Shown here: positions 54,027 through 63,284 of the stretch, piece by piece
Numbering within the stretch: position 1 is the stretch's first letter
How the letters are laid out: each line of letters begins with the position of its first letter
Origin: Eutreptiella sp. 'Long Island Sound 2002'
Lineage: Eukaryota > Euglenozoa > Euglenophyceae > Eutreptiales > Eutreptiaceae
Assembly: GCA_964036045.1 (NCBI GenBank)
Contig: OZ038384.1
Span: 28,873,771-28,937,770 of the forward strand
Direction: 5' to 3'
Length of the DNA: 64,000 nt
Program-made: the position numbers and the translations under genes
The notes under the pieces: model-generated
Told to the model about the DNA's origin: nothing
The model's database searches: none
Seen by the model: only the letters and a program-made list of their open reading frames with translations

Positions 54027-54120
54027 TGTCCATATTCGCCCTTCTTGCTTATATATGACAGATCTCGGCGCACTGGATGTACGGCACGGGGTTGCTGCCG
54101 GTATGCAGAGACTGTCTGCT

Positions 54121-54131
54121 TCTTGCTACCA
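54121..54131 (-). promoter_or_regulatory. Primer-binding site of copy 2
   Basis: The + strand tcttgctacca, one base different from the ctctgctacca of copy 1, next to LTR D. A decayed initiator-Met tRNA primer site. Confidence 0.7.
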
Positions 54132-54921
54132 GAAAGGTTTATAGTGATTTCAACACTGTGTTTTTGTTGTGCCTCTCCTGCTGCCCGCTGCTGGTGTAGG
54201 GTTCCTGCTGCTTTTTTTTGATGAGGAAAATGTTTTATTGCTGAAATACAACCAATCCAGGATAACCCAAGCCAGAGAATGGCAGGTAGAAGATAAACAG
54301 GATCAAAGCATGAAGGTCTGCAGTCACAAAGAGTTAGATAAGGACAATAATCAACAATAGACCACAGCAATTAGCATACATTGCAACTCAGGATGAAAAA
54401 ATTTACATGTTTGACAAAAACTGATTGGAAAACTGCCCCAAAGGGATCACTCTCATCCACAGGGCCATCTGGAGATGTGCAGTCTTTGTTTTTGAGTCGC
54501 ATAGGTGCTGAGGTGGCATGGCTTGTGGCGCTGAGGTCACTGCCATGTCACATGGGATAATCCTACTCAGCTAGGCTCACTGGGTATTGAACCCAGGACC
54601 TCTCAAAAAGAGGTACCCCAGCCCCTAGGGTGCATACCACTAGACAGCTAAGAATTCATGAGAAAACATAGATAAATTCATAGGCTCTGCCTTCAGTATA
54701 TCAGTGCCTCAGTAACCCTGGAAAAGATGTTTTAGTGCCTATAGCTTGGGGATGAAGGGGTCCACACAACATCCTGATTTAGTGTTTGGTTCCATAGGTC
54801 AAAATGTGTTATCACCCATTTTGGCTGGGCCAATACTAAGATAAAAATGCATGATTGCTTACAGCACCTCCAATACAATTAAAGTATACCCTAAAGCATT
54901 GGAAAAGCACTTTTTCTTACT
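54131..54921 (-). repeat. LTR D, 5' LTR of copy 2
   Basis: 791 bp, about 94-95% like LTR C by eye. Starts agaaaggtttatag and ends actttttcttact on the + strand. Followed by the ATCCG duplication at 54922-54926. Confidence 0.88.
54582..54650 (-). promoter_or_regulatory. tRNA-like box A/box B module in LTR D
   Basis: The best-kept copy. The sense strand has tagctgtctagtggtatgc (box A), acctctttttgagaggt (a 5-bp arm with a 7-nt loop that would show a TTT anticodon) and ctgggttcaatacccag (a perfect T-arm, box B ggttcaatacc). The variable loop is too short for a normal tRNA. Confidence 0.68.
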
Positions 54922-54926
54922 ATCCG
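54922..54926 (+). repeat. Target-site duplication ATCCG, right
   Basis: Partner of 42890-42894. Confidence 0.85.
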
Positions 54927-56407
54927 CGCTGGCTCCGCCCTCGGCGCGGGGGGAGCCGGCTGGTGCTGGGGCCGGGGGGGTTGGGGGGGGATGAGGTCCC
55001 CGGTGTCGGGATCGATGTTGTAGAGATGGGCGTGCTGGTGGTAGTGGTGGTGGATGTGGTGCGCCGGCATTTGTTGGATGCCGGGGTGATGCACCGCACC
55101 GGCTGCACGAACGGCAGTGGGGGCGCCCTGCCCCCCTGTCCCTCTCCCCTCGCTCCACCCTCCCCCAACGGCTTCCGTGCCCCATCCTGTCTGTTCCCGA
55201 GGGCCCGCGGCGCCCTTGCCCTTGCCCTTGGGTCCCTTCCCCGTCCCCACGCCTTTGTCCCCCTGTCCGCGCTGCGGGTCCTGCCCCCTGTCACCTGTGC
55301 CCTGGCCTACCCTGCTGGCCCCCGTATCCTTCCCGTGCCCGTGTCCATGCCGCTGGCTGCACTCACGCTCGCTGACCGCGCCTCGCTCCACTCCATGCGC
55401 TCCGTGGCCGCCTGCTTTGGCGTTCTGCTCGCGCCCCTGCGTGCCCTTCCTGTGCCCGTGCCCTTTCCCGGCTCCTTGTCCTGCATCGTGCCGCCCGCCG
55501 CCCGTGCTCTTTCCCCCCCCGCTGCCGCTGGCCTCGGTACCTTGTTCGCGCTTTCGCCCTGGCTCCTTGCCGCGTGCGCCCAGGCCTGCCCCCTGCGTTT
55601 GTCCCTGGGCAATCCCCCTGTCGCCTCCTGCCCCCCGCTCTGCGCTCCCGTGGCCGGCACCCTGCCCCGCCTGCGCGCTGTCCCCCCCTTCCGGGATCAC
55701 GCGGCGGGTGTCCTGTTGCCGCCGCAGCTGCGGCAGCGTGATGCCGGGCGGCGAACGCTCGGGCGCCGGGGGGCGGACGTGCCGCATCCGCCCCGCAGGG
55801 AAGGGCTTTGAGGGGAACGGCTTGGGGGGGCTGGTGTGGGTGTGGGTTGGGCTGGTGTGGGCGCGGTACTTGGCGCCCTCCCTGCCCACTGCTGCTGCTG
55901 CGGCGGCCGCCGGCGAGGCGCCCTGGGCCTGCGCGGGGTCTGTCCCTCGTGCCAGTGGCGTGCTGGGGGCCGCGGCGTGGCCGGCCGGGGCGGTGGCGCA
56001 GCTCGCTGGGACCGTGGTTTCGGCTCCTCGCGCAACCTCTCCGCTCTCCTCTGCGGCCGCGGCGGCTCCTGGTGAGGTGCCCGGGGCCCGCGCCGGGGCC
56101 TCGCCCCGCGCTGGCGGCGCGCCTGGGGCCGCGGTCAGGGCTGCGGCGCGGCTTGCTGGGGCTGCGGTCGCGGTCCCCTGTGCGCCTGGGGCCCCCTCTG
56201 GGGGCGGGGCGGCAGGGCTTGCAGCCTGGACGGCGGGGGCGGTCTCCTCGGCCGGCGCAGGTCCCCGAGTCGACAGCCCAGTGTCGGCTGAGGCTGCCCG
56301 GGGCTGCCCGGCCGGCGGCCCGACCGGCAATGCCGCCTCCGCCAGCCGCCGCTCCTCGCGCTCCGCGAGTGTCTCCCCCGCGTATCCCGGGGAGACGGGG
56401 GAGCATA
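54922..56407 (-). CDS. LINE C low-complexity protein, N-terminal part
   Basis: The minus-strand frame 54891-56516 is open for 541 residues. Its first 36 residues lie in the flanking repeat, so the real protein begins within LINE C, after about 56407. It has an Ala/Glu/Arg helix (LAEREERRLAEAALP), an Ala/Pro-rich stretch, a basic segment with RSPPGITLPQLRRQQDTRRV, a long Gly/Lys/Gln/His-rich part, and near 55010-55065 HHIHHHYHQHAHLYNIDPDT. The last part resembles the His-rich part of the LINE A family in style only. After the LTR element is removed, the frame may continue at 42894 into RNRPFDAVLL and WAATKDHERILRTMIRVAWP (42640-42810). A Gag-like RNA-binding role is a guess. Confidence 0.4.
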
Positions 56408-56930
56408 TATTATAATATCTCCGGCTTGAATTGAGTAGCCGGCAATTTTCTTCACACACTATGTCCCAGCACCCTGGACCTTTGATTCCACGCTTGGGCT
56501 CCACTTGGGGTGCCATGGAAGGTTACTTGCGCTGCTCCCCAGGTGGGCACGTGGAAAAATGGAAAAATGCAAGTAACACATCTTGCTTGCACCCGATGGC
56601 TTCGAGTGCGCTCTCCACGGGACTTTGGGGGAGGGTTAGACTTTGGAGTGTTGATTCGGGTTGAGAGGAAGAGCTCCGATAAATCTGGGGTCCATTGGCG
56701 GGTTTTTCTTGACCTGGTACATCCGCCAAATGGGCACACGAAAGGACCGATATTTGACCAACAACCCTACCCGAGCCTTATATACCAAACCTAGTGGCCT
56801 ACGACCAAAGTATGCCTAAATTCTTATGTAACTTTGGCCCTTGAACCCACATTCAAGTGCCTAGGTTGGAAATTGACGTTATTTGGGAAAGTCGATTCTT
56901 GGCATGCAAGCACAAAATGTGGCCAAGTGG
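56408..56930 (+). repeat. Right copy of about 522-bp direct repeat flanking LINE C
   Basis: Matches 39065-39586. Right of 56930 the sequence goes on as gttacaatgctcatatatgc, the original downstream flank, which the left copy lacks because LINE C follows there. Confidence 0.78.
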
Positions 56931-57904
56931 GTTACAATGCTCATATATGCACGCTCCGGGGAAGTCAAGTGATATCACCTGGGTGTGAAGGCGTGCATAG
57001 AGGAAGATTATACCAACTCAACGTATTTCTACATGTACTTGGACGCCAAGTACGTGAGATTGGCCTATTTTATGAAAACCCCAAAAATATATAACCCTTT
57101 GGGCATGTTGAGTTGGGATCCAATAGCCCCAATATGAGGTTAATGGGGGCAAACCCTGATCAAAAGTGCCTATGAGGCACATCAGGCCGCCCTTGGGAGC
57201 TTGAACGCACGAATCCCTTATTATTGCACTTGGGGGATGAAAGCGCGTTTCGAGATTTTTCTTCAAGGGAAAAATCGGCGACGTCTGTCAAAAAATGGAA
57301 AAAAAACTGCGGAACACTCGAAGCATGTTGCGCCGTTAAGTTCTCAAAAAAACGACTTTATCAATTTGGCTTTTCAGAGCTATGGCACAGGCGACACCGT
57401 CATTTGCGACCGCCGCAACGGGCGCCTGTGGTAAAATAATAGAAATGATTCGCCGGAAGTGCAGGCCAATTTGCAATCAATGCATCCATAAATTGCTGTC
57501 GCGAATCTGTACAAAATACATGGTTCGGCGGCGGGAGCGTGCCTGGTTCTGCGTCAGCCCCCCCCCGACGAGCGTTCCTCGTCCGGGGGACGCGAGCAAT
57601 CAGAGAATCCACTTGGTGAGCTGAACTGGGCTAAGCCAATGGCCACTCTGGGGTTTTGGGTGTGGGTTCCCCAAAGGAGATGCTGACCTACATACAACCT
57701 ACACCGGCACTAGGCCGGGCGCACACCCCAAGGGGGTGTGGAGCTGCCGGCGGGGTGGGGCAGGTGACTCCAAGCGCCCTGTGCAGCGGTATGAACATAG
57801 TCCCGGGAGGACTGAGCCCACCCGCTGGTGACTGAGCAAACCAACTCGGGACAAGAAACATGGTCCTCAGCGCTCAGTCACCAACGGGGAGGGAGCGAAG
57901 TGCA
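56931..57904. other. Flank between LINE C repeat and element 3, nothing recognised
   Basis: 56931-57430 is non-coding with short frames. 57540-57900 contains a GC-rich hairpin-like stretch (ccgacgagcg...cgtccggggg) and G/C-rich segments that could be the 3' untranslated region of element 3. I could not find an LTR or polypurine tract for element 3 here. Confidence 0.35.
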
Positions 57905-58648
57905 TTATGCCTTCTTGGGTACACACAGATCCGTCACCTTCAAGTCGATCTTTCCGCGCTGCAGGAAGTTGACGAAGCACTTGGTGTAGCGTGGCACCAA
58001 CGCCGACGCCGGCTCCCATGAGTCATGTGTTCGCTCCAACCCTTGCCATTGCGTCTTGAATTTGTATTCCCCAGGCACATCAGGGGCCGGGCAGTACCCA
58101 ACAATTTTTGAGGAATTGTACTCGTATTCCTCGGTGAATGGGTCGTCGTCGTCCACCTCCAGGTCGGCATTGTTGAACTGGACGTGCTTGCCTCTGGGCT
58201 CTGGAACGCGCGACTTCATGTGGGAGTGATACCGGTCTCCGTACAGGCGCTCCCCGACCTTGAGGGTATATGTGTCGTCGCCAATTTGCTTCTGCAACTC
58301 AGCGGGGACGTAGTAGGTGGCCTGGCGGTGTTCACTAAGTTTGGAGGGGCGCTCCAGCCACACGGTGTCGCCAACTTGTACTTGTACTTGGCGACTGGCG
58401 CCTTCTCCTGATAGTGGCGGCGCTTCTAGTGCCCCTTCATGAGCGCCTCGGTGACCTTCGCTGCCATCTCCTCTGCATTGGCCATGAACTCCTAACAGTC
58501 CAGTGCCTTCCCCGGGTTTGCTCAAGGCAGACCTTGTTCGATCCGATCCCTCCCAAAAAGAATCTGATTGGGGGAGTAGCCGGAGAAGGTTGGCAGGTTG
58601 TGGTAAGCCTGGATGGCATGGCGCATACTGGTCAGCCAGTGGCGACAA
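57905..58648 (-). CDS. Integrase C-terminal region and chromodomain of element 3
   Basis: The good part of this frame is about residues 85-247. There is a GPY/F-like region (VQVGDTVWLERPSKLSEHRQ, IGDDTYTLKVGERLYGDRYH), an acidic linker (ADLEVDDDDPFTEEYEYN), then a chromodomain: SSKIVGYCPAPDVPGEYKFK, TQWQGLERTHDSWEPASALV. The W.G...T...WEP plan is clear. It ends with FVNFLQRGKIDLKVTDLCVP and a stop at 57905. The first 85 residues are out of frame with the integrase core (58522-59037), so a frameshift lies near 58500. The domain would direct integration to chromatin. Confidence 0.8.
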   Translation of the reverse strand: MSPLADQYAPCHPGLPQPANLLRLLPQSDSFWEGSDRTRSALSKPGEGTGLLGVHGQCRGDGSEGHRGAHEGALEAPPLSGEGASRQVQVQVGDTVWLERPSKLSEHRQATYYVPAELQKQIGDDTYTLKVGERLYGDRYHSHMKSRVPEPRGKHVQFNNADLEVDDDDPFTEEYEYNSSKIVGYCPAPDVPGEYKFKTQWQGLERTHDSWEPASALVPRYTKCFVNFLQRGKIDLKVTDLCVPKKA

Positions 58649-59037
58649 GGACGCTCCAGGTGCAGCTTCTTCAATTGTTCGAAGAGCTGGCGTCTGGCGA
58701 CTTCAGCTCGTCCATTGGACCGGCTGTGGTAGGCCACGGTCCGGGCATGGCGCACACCCATCATCCGAAACATGGTGCGGAACCACGCACGGTTAAAGTG
58801 GCTCCCATTGTCACTGTAGATGGCCTTGGGCGTGCTGAACACCGTGAGCCAGTGGCTGAACATCTGGTGGGCAGACGCCTCCTCCGTTAGCCCCTTATCC
58901 CGTGCGGGCACCGCCACCAGGTATCCGCTGTGGCGGTCACCGCAGAGGATGACGCAGTCGTAGACCTCCTTGCGGTGTCGGATGGGGGGCGTGGCGAAAT
59001 TGTCGATGGCCACCCTCTCCATGGGGATGTCCAGCAC
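58522..59037 (-). CDS. Integrase core of element 3
   Basis: The DDE core is complete in order. VAIDNFATPP has the first Asp (near 59000), KAIYSDNGSHFNRAWFRTMF the second (near 58790-58830), and YHSRSNGRAEVARRQLFEQL the Glu (near 58690-58740). YHNLPTFSGYSPNQILFGRD follows, the usual end of the core. Length and spacing are normal. The upstream zinc-binding HHCC region is not seen, which fits a deletion that removed RT, RNase H and the integrase N-terminus together. After 58522 the frame shifts to that of the chromodomain ORF. Confidence 0.85.
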   Translation of the reverse strand: MLDIPMERVAIDNFATPPIRHRKEVYDCVILCGDRHSGYLVAVPARDKGLTEEASAHQMFSHWLTVFSTPKAIYSDNGSHFNRAWFRTMFRMMGVRHARTVAYHSRSNGRAEVARRQLFEQLKKLHLERPCRHWLTSMRHAIQAYHNLPTFSGYSPNQILFGRDRIEQGLP

Positions 59038-59062
59038 CTTTCCGGGCCGTCGCCGCTACGGG

Positions 59063-59545
59063 TCATGATTCCGTCTCGAAAATTTTGGCGACCGTTGGCT
59101 GCGGGCTGTGGTTGATGGTGGGGTCTCGTGGGCCTGCACAAGTCCACGAGCGTTGGCGGATTGGACTCGGCTGGTCCGTCCTGGTCGGCCGACTGCTCCA
59201 ACACAGACGCCAGGAACTCGTTCTCCGTGAAGCGTCCCGTACAGAGCGCGGGGTCTTCCCACCAGGACTTGGTGGCGGTCCCCTAGATGGGACCCCCAGG
59301 TGCATGAAACTTGACATGTATCCACACACCATGTCCAGCTCACCCGGCGACAGGGCGTCTTGTGCCATCGCCCGAGGGCAGTACCAGCCATCAGCTTTCT
59401 CCTCTTCATACCGTACTAGTAGGGCCATGATGCGCCTGATGCTGCGGTGGGGAGGATCCAAAATGGTGCATTCCTCGGGCTGCACCCTTGCAATGATGGA
59501 AGACATCCCCATGTCGCGATCGGGGTGAGCCAGAGACCCATCCAC
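59063..59545 (-). pseudogene. Linker region of element 3 between Dam-like domain and integrase
   Basis: The first part reads DGSLAHPDRDMGMSSIIARV, ECTILDPPHRSIRRIMALLV and ADGWYCPRAMAQDALSPGEL, in continuation of the Dam-like domain. A stop near 59286 and a frame change follow, with TGRFTENEFLASVLEQSADQ in a second frame (59160-59240). No RT motif (no YxDD box or similar) is found in any frame. Probably the ends of a larger deleted region. Confidence 0.5.
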
Positions 59546-59911
59546 GTATGCGACTCTGGCGGTTCAACCCTCAGCAGGCGGTGGCAGCGGGTTTCCCTGG
59601 GCGTCCACGAAGATGTCCTCGGCTGATGGGAGTTGCGTGTTGATCAGGGTCATGCACCTCAGATCCTGCACCCAGGGGGGGTCCTTGGCGGCCTCGATCT
59701 CCTATGAGGGGATGGTCATGACAGCTCAGGCGCGGTCACGGGCAATCTTCGCCAGGGCGCGCTCCAACGAGGCAAGTGGGGCATGGATGTACATCAGATC
59801 CCAGAGATCCCTGCCCAAACCAGGCTTCCACCCATTGTCCTCCTTGGTCCAGACCCTAGGACACCTACGAAGCGCCGCGCTGCCGAATACATCCACCTGA
59901 GAGGTGCTCAA
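59546..59911 (-). pseudogene. Dam-like domain of element 3
   Basis: Reads VDVFGSAALRRCPRVWTKED, LWDLMYIHAPLASLERALAK, then after a stop AVMTIPS, DPPWVQDLRC and LINTQLPSAEDIFV (59570-59895). The order VDVFGS, NPP-like (here HAP), hydrophobic strand, PW, LP is the same as in copies 1 and 2 and the DIRS Dam-like domain, although the sequence is very different. Three in-frame stops are present. It lies directly after the protease, as in copy 2. The catalytic motif is degenerate. Confidence 0.5.
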
Positions 59912-60027
59912 TCCGAGCTCACCAAGTGGAAAGCAACCTCAGACTGCCCGTACTCATACTCAATTTCGGCTGTGCGGGGTCTTGAGGACATCCTCCTCAC
60001 AGCCAAGACATCCGGCTCGGCTGGCTC

Positions 60028-60801
60028 TCACGGAGACGCCTGAGGCTCCATGGACGTGCTGAGTTTGTCGGCCTCCTCAAAGAGCAAGGTGCGCCTGTGG
60101 GGAAGGACCCGGGCGTGGGCAATGTCCAAGAAGTCCAAACCCATGATCATGTCCCACTCCGGCAGGTCTGCCTTGTAGAACCACTCCTTGATCTGGTGCT
60201 TATGACCCAGATCTGGGCGCAACAGCTGCTCCTGGCAGACGAACTCTGGGCTGATCCCGGCCTCGTCTAGTCCGCCTTCGATGATCTCGCCGTTTACTAC
60301 TTTGAGGGTGACCGGCGCAGCGCTGCACCGCAGGGCTCGGGAACTCAGCAGTCCCCGGTGCACCAGGCTCACCTGAGCCCCGGTATCCACAAGGACCTCG
60401 AAGATCCGCCGCTCGCCGGCACTGCTTACCCCACGGACCCTGGGATGCAACTGGCGATGTTTGCGGACCTGGCATATCGCATGCAACTCGAGGATCGCCC
60501 GGTTAATCAGGATCTCTGTGATCCGGCTGGGCAGGCAGTACTGCCCGGGTTGTGTCTCGAGCCCTGCAGTGGCTTCATCCACATCCAGTGCGCTTTCGCA
60601 CACAGTCAAGGGTGCAACAGGGGTGTTCTCCTGATCTGGAGAGCATGGGATCCCCGGCTGTGTAGACCCTTGCCACTGCAGCTTCTCTAGGCCTTGGGCC
60701 CAAAAGATCCCTGCAGCTGACTGGTGGCGAGCTGGTTCTGCAGCTCTTGGATCTCCACCATCAACTGAGCGTAGCGCCCCCAGTCGGTGTCGATCTGACA
60801 A
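60028..60801 (-). CDS. Aspartic protease of element 3
   Basis: The protease domain is at residues about 120-225: RRIFEVLVDTGAQVSLVHRG with the catalytic DTGA (60355-60415), VTLKVVNGEIIEGG as the flap region, and WDMIMGLDFLDIAHARVLPH as the last strand with the GLDFL motif. This processes Gag-Pol. The N-terminal 110 residues are linker and show no domain. A stop follows at 60028, and the Dam-like domain begins about 115 bases on. The frame is intact. Confidence 0.83.
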   Translation of the reverse strand: MSDRHRLGALRSVDGGDPRAAEPARHQSAAGIFWAQGLEKLQWQGSTQPGIPCSPDQENTPVAPLTVCESALDVDEATAGLETQPGQYCLPSRITEILINRAILELHAICQVRKHRQLHPRVRGVSSAGERRIFEVLVDTGAQVSLVHRGLLSSRALRCSAAPVTLKVVNGEIIEGGLDEAGISPEFVCQEQLLRPDLGHKHQIKEWFYKADLPEWDMIMGLDFLDIAHARVLPHRRTLLFEEADKLSTSMEPQASP

Positions 60802-61466
60802 TGTTGGGAGGGGTCACGACCGCCTTGCCTATTAAGCTGCGAGACCTTGTTGGGTCGGCACTGGAAGGTCTGCGCCCTTTCCCTCTTGTTCACCTCGCAT
60901 CGTGTGTGGTAATGGCGATGATCACGATTCTGCCCGTAGCAGACATAGCAGCAGCCCTTGCCGTCTGGTCTGCCGTGCTTCTCGCGGTACTCGCGGAAGG
61001 ACAGCGGTGGCGTACCCCAGCGACGCGGTTCCTTCCGCTTGTGTGCTGCGTTCGCATGGCTGGTGGATTGCACCCCGTACACTTCTGCCAGGATGGCGTC
61101 CACCGCCTGCACTCCAACCTCAGGATACGGACTCTGATTTTTGCCTCCGCTTTCATCGGACGCGCTGCCTCTGCCCTTCGGCTTGTCCTGCTTGACAGCG
61201 CTGACAGGTTCCGCAACATCCGCAACCGTCTGCCGAACATCCCGCAGCTGCCAGTTTTCCTATCCTCCTTGGTCCTGATGCTGCGCCTCTCTGCGGTGTT
61301 GCAGCGTCATCTTCTCGCTGATGAAGTCAATGATCTCATCAGCGGTCATCAGCGGGTCGATCGCCTGGACCTTCAGCATTCCTGTGGTCCACTTGACTCC
61401 GTCCATGGCCTGCAGGCTATCGCCCATCCTGCGGTCCTCCGTGGTCAGCATCAGGGCGTTCTTCAT
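60687..61466 (-). pseudogene. Nucleocapsid region of gag, element 3
   Basis: 61260-61466 reads AIDPLMTADEIIDFISEKMT and continues past a stop (near 61259) into 60687-61112 with YGVQSTSHANAAHKRKEPRR and a knuckle CCYVCYGQNRDHRHYHTRC (C-x2-C, then His, then x4-C; near 60915-60970). A basic stretch VNKRERAQTF and a Gln-rich helix (YAQLMVEIQELQNQLATSQL) end it. RNA-binding part of gag. One or two stops break it. Confidence 0.7.
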
Positions 61467-62370
61467 CGTGTCGATCCGTTAATGCGCGGTGGCCCAAGAG
61501 TTGATCCATTGCAGCAGGCCTTGGTGCTGCTGCTGTGGCAGGAGGATCTTGACCACGGTCCTCCACGAACCTCTCTTCTGGTCCTCCGCACCTTCTCCTG
61601 CAATTTGTACGGCAGCATGTTGTAAACCTGGGCGGGTCCCGACTCCTCCGTCCAGTCCTTGACATACTGCCCCAGGTGGCGGTATTCCTGGCCAAAGTCC
61701 CGCCAATCTGCCATCCGGATGTGGCCTCCCAACGTCCTCAGCGACACGGCCTTGAAACAGCGCTGGGCATGGTGCAGGAGATCGGCAACTTTTTCCTTGC
61801 TGAAGGCGCGCCACATCTCGTCCGAGGTGGAGATCTTGCAGTCCTCCACCCAATCATCCAACTCCTTCTTCACGTCGGCTCGTACACAGTGGGGCAGCAT
61901 GGACAGGCAGAACAGCTGCCTCTGGGCCTCGCTGCACACCATGGCCGAGTCGTTGAGGTACTCGTTCCACGTCCGCTCGAACTCGTCCAAGTCCTCCGGG
62001 TTGCCAGTGTACTTGGGCATGAGAATGTGGGCAATGACTCGGGTCATCTGCGCCTCGGCCAGTCCATTGGCCAACACGGTGGGTTTTGCCGTGGCTACCG
62101 TCCCTCCGGGCGCATGCCATCCGCCACCTCCGTACTTCCGCACGTGCAGGGCCTACACGGTTGCCTCAGTGGGCGGTGCTGGTCCCATGGCATTTGCTCC
62201 GGCATTGACGCTGTTGGCATGCAGGGTCGGGGGTCCGCCTATGGCGAGGTAGTCTCTTTGCGTTGGGACCATTGACCTGGGTAAACTCTGGCCGAATCCC
62301 TGTGGTGACACCTGGGTACTTCCCATCATGCTCTGCCCAGATGCAGGCGGGTAGCCGGGTCGACCATGCT
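61463..62370 (-). pseudogene. gag capsid region of element 3
   Basis: 61463-62143 holds the capsid core: AQMTRVIAHILMPKYTGNPE, LDEFERTWNEYLNDS, QRQLFCLSMLPHCVRADVKK and WRDFGQEYRHLGQYVKDWTE, the helical plan of Ty3/gypsy gag. Upstream, 62150-62370 continues the protein (MVPTQRDYLAIGGPPTLHAN) with an in-frame TAG at about 62154. At about 62370 an AT-rich insertion interrupts the gene; coding resumes right of 63285. Confidence 0.78.
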
Positions 62371-63284
62371 AGGGATGCAGATTCGCGGCGAATTGGATTT
62401 GAATTCGGCGAATTCCCTGCAAATTCGTTTGGACTGCTAATTTGCTGCGAATTAGCCGTGAAATTCACAGGATTGCAAATTTGTTGCGAATTCGGTCTGC
62501 AAATACGCAGAAAGTCGCGTCGGCGCCGCCTGTGCCGCATCGGCCAATTTGTTGACTTTTGTTCGGCCGATTTCTCGGCATTCTTTGGGATTTAAAGGCT
62601 GAAACTCGGCAGAATTTTAGTTCATTACGGAAATCAACTGTCCGTCACCCCGCCCCCGATTCCGGTGCGATTTTTCAAATGCCAGATCAACAAAAAAAAT
62701 GTCGCCTGAACAGAAGCTGGGACAATAGAAAGCTGGATCTTATGATCAACGATGATTGTGCAAAGTAACAGCCTCGAAGTCTCAAAGAGTTTCGAGAAAT
62801 CTGCCAATCAAAAGTACCAAAATCGTGTTATTTCTTTTCTTAGCCCAACCCCAGTCAAATGGTTGAATTGAATAATGCAATGAATGAAGGCCCAATAAGG
62901 GCATCAAGTTGTTCATATGTGATTGTTCGTGTGTGGCTTGGTGATTGTGCATCCCTTGTTGCTTTTTTTCCAAAAGGCGTTTGAAAGATGGAAGGAATGG
63001 TTTGTGGGTGTGTATTTGGTATTCTTGGTTTTCATTTGTCGTTGTTGTAGGACAACCAGCTCCATTTGGAATACCTTTATGCAAAGAGATAAATTGAAAA
63101 ATGGTAAGTAAACTTTAGGTCCGCTTATGGGTTCACACGGTCGCGTCGGTTCAAGCTAATTCGGAGAGAATTCGAATTTGACAGTGCAAATTCGAATTCG
63201 GAGGGGTCCACGAATTCGTGTGAATTCGGTGCAAATTCGAATTCAAGCCAATTTGTGCGAATTCGAACCTGCTTCCGTGTCCAC
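62371..63284. mobile_element. AT-rich inverted-repeat insertion (MITE-like) in gag of element 3
   Basis: About 914 bp of AT-rich non-coding DNA with many gaattcg/caaattcg words in its outer 160-180 bp. The left end ggatgcagattcg and the reverse complement of the right end (ggaagcaggttcg) agree in 11 of 13 bases. Further inside, both arms have attgg.ttgaattcg. This suggests long imperfect terminal inverted repeats. The centre (62580-63120) has no domain. I could not define a target duplication. Confidence 0.6.

Larger units (their letters stand above)
42895..54921 (-). mobile_element. Ty3/gypsy chromovirus copy 2, complete with both LTRs
   Basis: 12.0 kb on the minus strand: LTR D, PBS, gag, protease, Dam-like domain, RT, RNase H, integrase, chromodomain, a 2.2-kb 3' region, polypurine tract, LTR C, with ATCCG on both sides. 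The LTRs are about 94-95% alike by eye, so this is not a recent insertion. Internal stops, a 19-bp deletion in RT, loss of one catalytic Asp and a satellite-bearing insertion upstream of gag show that it is dead. Overall order and chromodomain place it in the chromovirus branch of Ty3/gypsy (family knowledge). Confidence 0.9.
39587..56407 (-). mobile_element. LINE C: GC-rich non-LTR element interrupted by chromovirus copy 2
   Basis: The two GC-rich blocks 39587-42894 and 54922-56407 become one 4.8-kb element when the LTR element and one ATCCG are removed. The sense strand is minus. The 3' end at 39587 carries TTTGAGG/CAAACCT repeats and shares its last several hundred bases with the insertion at 5722-6933. 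The 5' block encodes a low-complexity Ala/Gly/Arg protein. I find no RT or endonuclease, so it may be non-autonomous and use another element's machinery (inference). Confidence 0.7.

Noticed and set aside
54582-54650. A genuine tRNA-Lys(TTT) gene in LTR D
   Set aside because: The acceptor stem and variable loop are not normal, and the same module is in every LTR, so I call it tRNA-like only.
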